A stretch of DNA of 9,709 bases, from the NCBI GenBank assembly GCA_009784305.1, contig WRBZ01000026.1, forward strand, positions 1 to 9,709. The letters run 5' to 3'. Shown here in pieces: positions 6,237 to 9,709 of this stretch (position 1 is its first letter; the number at the start of each line of letters is the position of its first letter). The notes under the pieces are model-generated. The model was not told the DNA's origin. It was given only the letters and a program-made list of their open reading frames with translations, and did not search any database. Both the position numbers and the translations under genes were made by a program. The stretch comes from Synergistaceae bacterium. GTDB taxonomy: Bacteria; Synergistota; Synergistia; Synergistales; Aminobacteriaceae.

Positions 6237-7583
6237 TTATCCCTTACCACTAACAGATTTTTCTCTGTTAAAAATCATCTTGCATAAATATTCCCCAGAA
6301 GCCACCTCAATATCGTTAGGAACATTCTGCCCCGCAGTGAAAAAAGAAAAAGGCTTTCCTAATTTATCAGCGATATCGAAAACTGATCCATAGCTTGTGG
6401 TTTCGTCAAGTTTTGTGAAAACCAAATGTGATATGTCAAGAGATGAAACTCTGTCAATAACATCAAGCATATCCTTATATTTCATATTAGCCGCTAATAC
6501 AAGGTGAATGGCATCCGGCTTAAAAGCATCAAATAAAGAGCTGAAAGCTTCAATATGACGAGTGTCTTTTTGATTTCTTCCTGCCGTATCCAAAAGAATA
6601 ACATCCGTTTTTTCATAGTTTTCCAAAATTCCGTTTACTCCATCAGGTTCATAAATTACCTCTGTCGGAATTCCAAGAATCTTGGCATAAGTCCTCAGTT
6701 GTTCAACTGCTGCTATTCTATATGTATCGCTTGTCAGCAATAAAACTTTCTTATGCTCCCAAAGTGAGAAGATTGCAGCTAATTTTGCAATTGTAGTGGT
6801 TTTACCTACTCCGGTTGGGCCAATAAATGCAATCTTCCTACCTCCAACAGCCAGAATCGGGTCAGCGGAAGCAACATTTACCTTTTCTGTAAGCCAATTC
6901 TCAAAAGTTTCCTCACTTTTTAAATTTATGTATTCATTTATTAACCTTTTTGCGTAATCTGAACTCATTTCACTATTTAAAAGGGTTCTATAAATATTTT
7001 CATGGGCTTCATCTGAAAATTCGGGTTGTCCGTTAGATTCTGGCGCATAGGATTGTTCATTTAGTTTTTTGATCACATCGGCTAATTTTTCTGAAAGTGA
7101 ATTGACCTCTCCTCTTATATCTCCAAAAGAAGTATTTGTACTTTGCCGATTGGCGGCATTATCAGATATAGGAGCTTTGTTTGGAACTCTTCCTGAAGGT
7201 TGATATATGTCTTTCACTGTGCCTATGTTTGGCATAGGGTTCATATAGCTAATATTATTCTGAATATTGTTCTGCGAAGGAACAGTCAACGGAGCATTCA
7301 TCTCCGTCGCATGGCGCAGTTCTAAAAGTTTCTGAAATGCTGCTAAACGCTCTCTCGCCGAGTCTCCATCATTGCTTTTGTCTTTCCTGACGTCTTTTAA
7401 ATCATCCTCAAGAATTCCGGCTGATACAAGCAACACATTTTTCCTGAAAAGTCCAAAAATCCCGCCAACTTTTACAGGGCGCGATGATAGAACAACAGCA
7501 TCCTTACCCAGCCTTTCACTTGCAAGGCGCAATGCTTCAGCGTCATCTTTAGCTTCAAATGTAATTTTATTTACGACTCTCAT
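6237..7583 (-). CDS. flhF: Flagellar biosynthesis GTPase FlhF (SRP family)
   Basis: The 448-residue protein has the three FlhF regions. The basic N-terminal B region begins MRVVNKITFEAKDDAEALRL and includes LGKDAVVLSSR and GGIFGLFRKN, both typical of FlhF. A poorly conserved, Asn/Gln/Pro-rich linker spans about 65-190, including a likely coiled-coil near 157-176. The helical N part and GTPase domain (about 195-438) carry G1 GPTGVGKTTT at 255-264, TSDTYRIAAVEQLR at 284-297, G3 DTAGR at 332-336, G4 TKLD at 390-393, and the closing TAGQNVPNDIE at 416-426. FlhF recruits early flagellar parts to the membrane and sets where flagella form; FlhG, encoded next, stimulates its GTPase. It is longer than Bacillus FlhF (about 366 residues), mainly in the linker. 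The ATG overlaps the flhA stop by one base (TAATG), suggesting coupled translation. Confidence 0.97.
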   Translation of the reverse strand: MRVVNKITFEAKDDAEALRLASERLGKDAVVLSSRPVKVGGIFGLFRKNVLLVSAGILEDDLKDVRKDKSNDGDSARERLAAFQKLLELRHATEMNAPLTVPSQNNIQNNISYMNPMPNIGTVKDIYQPSGRVPNKAPISDNAANRQSTNTSFGDIRGEVNSLSEKLADVIKKLNEQSYAPESNGQPEFSDEAHENIYRTLLNSEMSSDYAKRLINEYINLKSEETFENWLTEKVNVASADPILAVGGRKIAFIGPTGVGKTTTIAKLAAIFSLWEHKKVLLLTSDTYRIAAVEQLRTYAKILGIPTEVIYEPDGVNGILENYEKTDVILLDTAGRNQKDTRHIEAFSSLFDAFKPDAIHLVLAANMKYKDMLDVIDRVSSLDISHLVFTKLDETTSYGSVFDIADKLGKPFSFFTAGQNVPNDIEVASGEYLCKMIFNREKSVSGKG

Positions 7584-9703
7584 TATTCAACCATTCCTAC
7601 AGTTTTTATTTGAGCTCCGCTTGAAATCTCGTTATAGGATACCACAAAAATATTGGGAATTGTTCCTTCTAACAATCTTCTGACAATTAATCTGACATTT
7701 GGATGCGCAAGTAATATAGGGATAATACCTCGTACCGCCATATCATCACAAGCTTTTGCAACCGATTTTACCAGTTTTTGCATATCCCGCGGATCCATAT
7801 TGAGCTGCCAGCCGCGTGCCAGATCTCCTTCTATGGATTCTGTGATTTTCTGCTCCCAAGCCGGAGACAGAGTAACAACAGTAACAGATCCATCTTCTTC
7901 CTGTATCTTCAATGTAATGATGCGCGACAATGATTCGCGCACGCGTTCCGTAAGGAAATCCGCATTGCGGGACATCTTCCCGAAGTCCGCCAACGTTTCA
8001 AAAATAGTTACTAAATCTCTAATCGGCACATGTTCTTTTATAAGATTCTGTAAAACTTTTTGTATTTCTCCCAAAGATAGTGTAGCTAACAAATCATCAA
8101 CGACAGCAGAAGAATTTTCCTTTACCATTTCCGTAAGCTTCTGTACTTCCTGCCTGGTTAGCAGATCAGAACCGTTTCGTTTTATTATTTCAGACAAATG
8201 TGTTGCCATAACGGATGGAGCATCAACAACCGTGTACCCGATAGTTTCCGCTTTATCTCTCAGGTCTGGTGATATCCAAACAGCCGACAGCCCAAACGCC
8301 GGTTCCGTCGTTGGAATTCCAACTATTTCCTCCTCGGCGGCTCCCGTATTCATAGCTAAATAGTGATCTGGAAGCAATTCTCCGCGCCCCGCTTCAGCTC
8401 CTTTTATTCTGATAATATATTCTGTAGGTTTTATTTGTATATTATCCCTTATTCTTATGGGGGGAACTATAAGGCCAAGATCAACTGCCATCTGTTTTCT
8501 GATTGTGCCTATCCTCTCCAGCATATCTCCTCCCTGAGACGGATCCACCAAAGGAATTATTGCATATCCTATTTCCGCCTCCATCGGATCAACTGTGAGA
8601 AGGCGCATGACGTCCTCCGGTGAAGTCGGCGATGCAGGCATAGGAGCCTGTGAAGCAGCAGTAGATCCGGGAGTTCCAACACCTGTTGAGCTTTTAGAAA
8701 CGTCTCCTCTTTGTGAACTTTCAGAAGAAGCAGCTTCTTGAATTTTTCCTTCTCTAACAACTGCGTAACCAAGCAATGCAAGCAAAACACCCAATACAGA
8801 AAATGGAACTGTAGGAAGACCGGGAACAATGGCTAACGCAAAAAGTAGAAATGACCCAATATATAAAGGTCTTGGATAACGCGTAAATGCAACGAAAAGA
8901 TCTTTACCAAGGTCTGATTCAGCCGCAGCGCGCGATACAATTATTCCAGTCGCAGTGGAAAACAATAATGCAGGTATTATTGAAACCAGGCCATCACCAA
9001 CAGTCAATAAGCTATATACGCTTGCAGCCCTGCCAATCTCCATATCCCGCTGAAAAACTCCTATCAGTATTCCTGCAACGATATCAATAAATATTATCAG
9101 CAGTCCCGCTATGGCGTCTCCTTTTACGAACTTGGAAGCTCCGTCCATAGCGCCGTAAAAATCCGCCTCTCTTTGTATATCTTTTCTCCTGGATTTCGCC
9201 TCAGTTTCATCTATAAGGCCGGAATTTAAATCAGCGTCAATAGCCATCTGTTTACCAGGCATAGCGTCAAGTGTGAATCTTGCTGCAACTTCCGCCACCC
9301 GTTCAGCTCCCTTGGTTATTACGATAAGCTGTATGACAACAAGTATAAGAAATATTACTCCGCCTACAACATAGTTACCTCCAACAACAAAATTTCCGAA
9401 TGCAGTTATTATTTGCCCAGCATTTTGATGAAGTAAAATCAATCTTGTTGTGGACACACTTAAGGCGACACGGAACAGGGTAGCAACTAACAATAAAGTT
9501 GGAAAAACCGATAACTCAAGAGCTCGTTTGACGTAAAACGTAACTAATAGAACCACGACGCCAAGTGTGATATTTGTAGCCAATAATATATCTATAAGCC
9601 ATGTAGGAAATGGGATAACCATCATTATCACAACAAGAACTAAAAATAATGCAACGCCTATATCCGAAAACTTCATTATTTTACTTAAACGCGATTCAGA
9701 CAT
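7583..9703 (-). CDS. flhA: Flagellar type III export gate protein FlhA
   Basis: The 706-residue product is a complete or nearly complete FlhA (FHIPEP/LcrD family). The N-terminal half has about eight predicted membrane segments, roughly at 14-32, 36-57, 66-84, 108-130, 197-217, 238-258, 279-297 and 299-316. Between the fourth and fifth lies the conserved cytoplasmic FHIPEP loop with DAMPGKQMAIDADLNSG (146-162) and YGAMDGASKFVKGDAIAG (183-200); SVSTTRLIL (82-90) is also typical. A low-complexity Ser/Ala/Pro linker (about 320-362) leads to the C-terminal cytoplasmic domain (about 363-706), the docking platform for substrate-chaperone complexes. FlhA forms the nonameric gate that uses the proton gradient for export. 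The flagellar neighbours favour FlhA over a virulence homologue. The ATG at 9703 is only six bases from the window edge: GGGAG sits too close to serve as its ribosome site, so the true start could be upstream or at Met10. Confidence 0.96.
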   Translation of the reverse strand: MSESRLSKIMKFSDIGVALFLVLVVIMMVIPFPTWLIDILLATNITLGVVVLLVTFYVKRALELSVFPTLLLVATLFRVALSVSTTRLILLHQNAGQIITAFGNFVVGGNYVVGGVIFLILVVIQLIVITKGAERVAEVAARFTLDAMPGKQMAIDADLNSGLIDETEAKSRRKDIQREADFYGAMDGASKFVKGDAIAGLLIIFIDIVAGILIGVFQRDMEIGRAASVYSLLTVGDGLVSIIPALLFSTATGIIVSRAAAESDLGKDLFVAFTRYPRPLYIGSFLLFALAIVPGLPTVPFSVLGVLLALLGYAVVREGKIQEAASSESSQRGDVSKSSTGVGTPGSTAASQAPMPASPTSPEDVMRLLTVDPMEAEIGYAIIPLVDPSQGGDMLERIGTIRKQMAVDLGLIVPPIRIRDNIQIKPTEYIIRIKGAEAGRGELLPDHYLAMNTGAAEEEIVGIPTTEPAFGLSAVWISPDLRDKAETIGYTVVDAPSVMATHLSEIIKRNGSDLLTRQEVQKLTEMVKENSSAVVDDLLATLSLGEIQKVLQNLIKEHVPIRDLVTIFETLADFGKMSRNADFLTERVRESLSRIITLKIQEEDGSVTVVTLSPAWEQKITESIEGDLARGWQLNMDPRDMQKLVKSVAKACDDMAVRGIIPILLAHPNVRLIVRRLLEGTIPNIFVVSYNEISSGAQIKTVGMVE

Positions 9704-9709
9704 GCTCCC

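Noticed and set aside
7653..8363. A 236-codon open frame on the plus strand opposite flhA
   Set aside because: It lies entirely opposite the conserved C-terminal domain of flhA, gives a Ser/Thr/Cys-rich product with no recognisable domain, and is best explained as a frame left open by flhA codon use.
8569..8829. An 86-codon minus-strand frame within flhA
   Set aside because: It overlaps the flhA linker in another frame; its Leu/His-rich content reflects the Ser/Ala/Pro-rich flhA codons.
1..9709. A hidden defence system, mobile element or biosynthetic cluster
   Set aside because: All but short gaps is filled by recognised flagellar and chemotaxis genes in a known order, with no repeats, integrase, transposase or unexplained gene.

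Overview
The window is a compact block of flagellar assembly and chemotaxis genes, all read on the minus strand. I found no convincing gene on the plus strand, and no RNA gene, mobile element, CRISPR array or strong terminator. Read in the direction of transcription (right to left) the order is flhA, flhF, flhG, a YcgR/FlgZ-like PilZ gene, cheB, cheA, cheC, cheD, and the start of a sigma-28 (FliA/SigD) gene that runs off the left edge. This is the late part of the long fla/che operon known from Bacillus and Clostridia, with two differences: a c-di-GMP receptor gene lies between flhG and cheB, and cheW is missing between cheA and cheC.

The organism is a motile, flagellated bacterium with moderately AT-rich DNA and AGGAGG-type ribosome binding sites. 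The CheC/CheD pair and the sigD-distal order exclude an enteric-type layout and point to Firmicutes or a phylum with a similar fla/che operon. Synergistota is my leading guess, but this is inference from layout and general sequence character; no marker gene here settles it.

Right part (5317-9703): FlhA is the export-gate membrane protein of the flagellar type III secretion system. FlhF is an SRP-type GTPase that sets flagellar position, and FlhG is a MinD-like ATPase that regulates FlhF and flagellar number. The genes abut or overlap (TAATG overlap, 2-nt gap), so translation is probably coupled.

Middle part (1413-5316): a PilZ protein with intact c-di-GMP binding motifs, then CheB (methylesterase/deamidase response regulator) and CheA (histidine kinase). 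The PilZ gene abuts flhG and overlaps cheB by ATGA, so it is built into the operon. Left part (1-1385): CheC (CheY-P phosphatase with two intact active sites) and CheD (receptor glutamine deamidase with intact Cys-His-Thr), then the sigma factor for late flagellar and chemotaxis genes.

Together the genes would build the export gate, place the flagellum, phosphorylate and reset the chemotaxis signal, let c-di-GMP act on motility, and switch on the late regulon. Intergenic gaps are at most 35 bases, so no promoter is needed inside the block and none is evident. I see no new biological system. The points worth a second look are variations on a known operon: the missing cheW, the coupled PilZ gene, and three TTG starts that each carry a good Shine-Dalgarno sequence.
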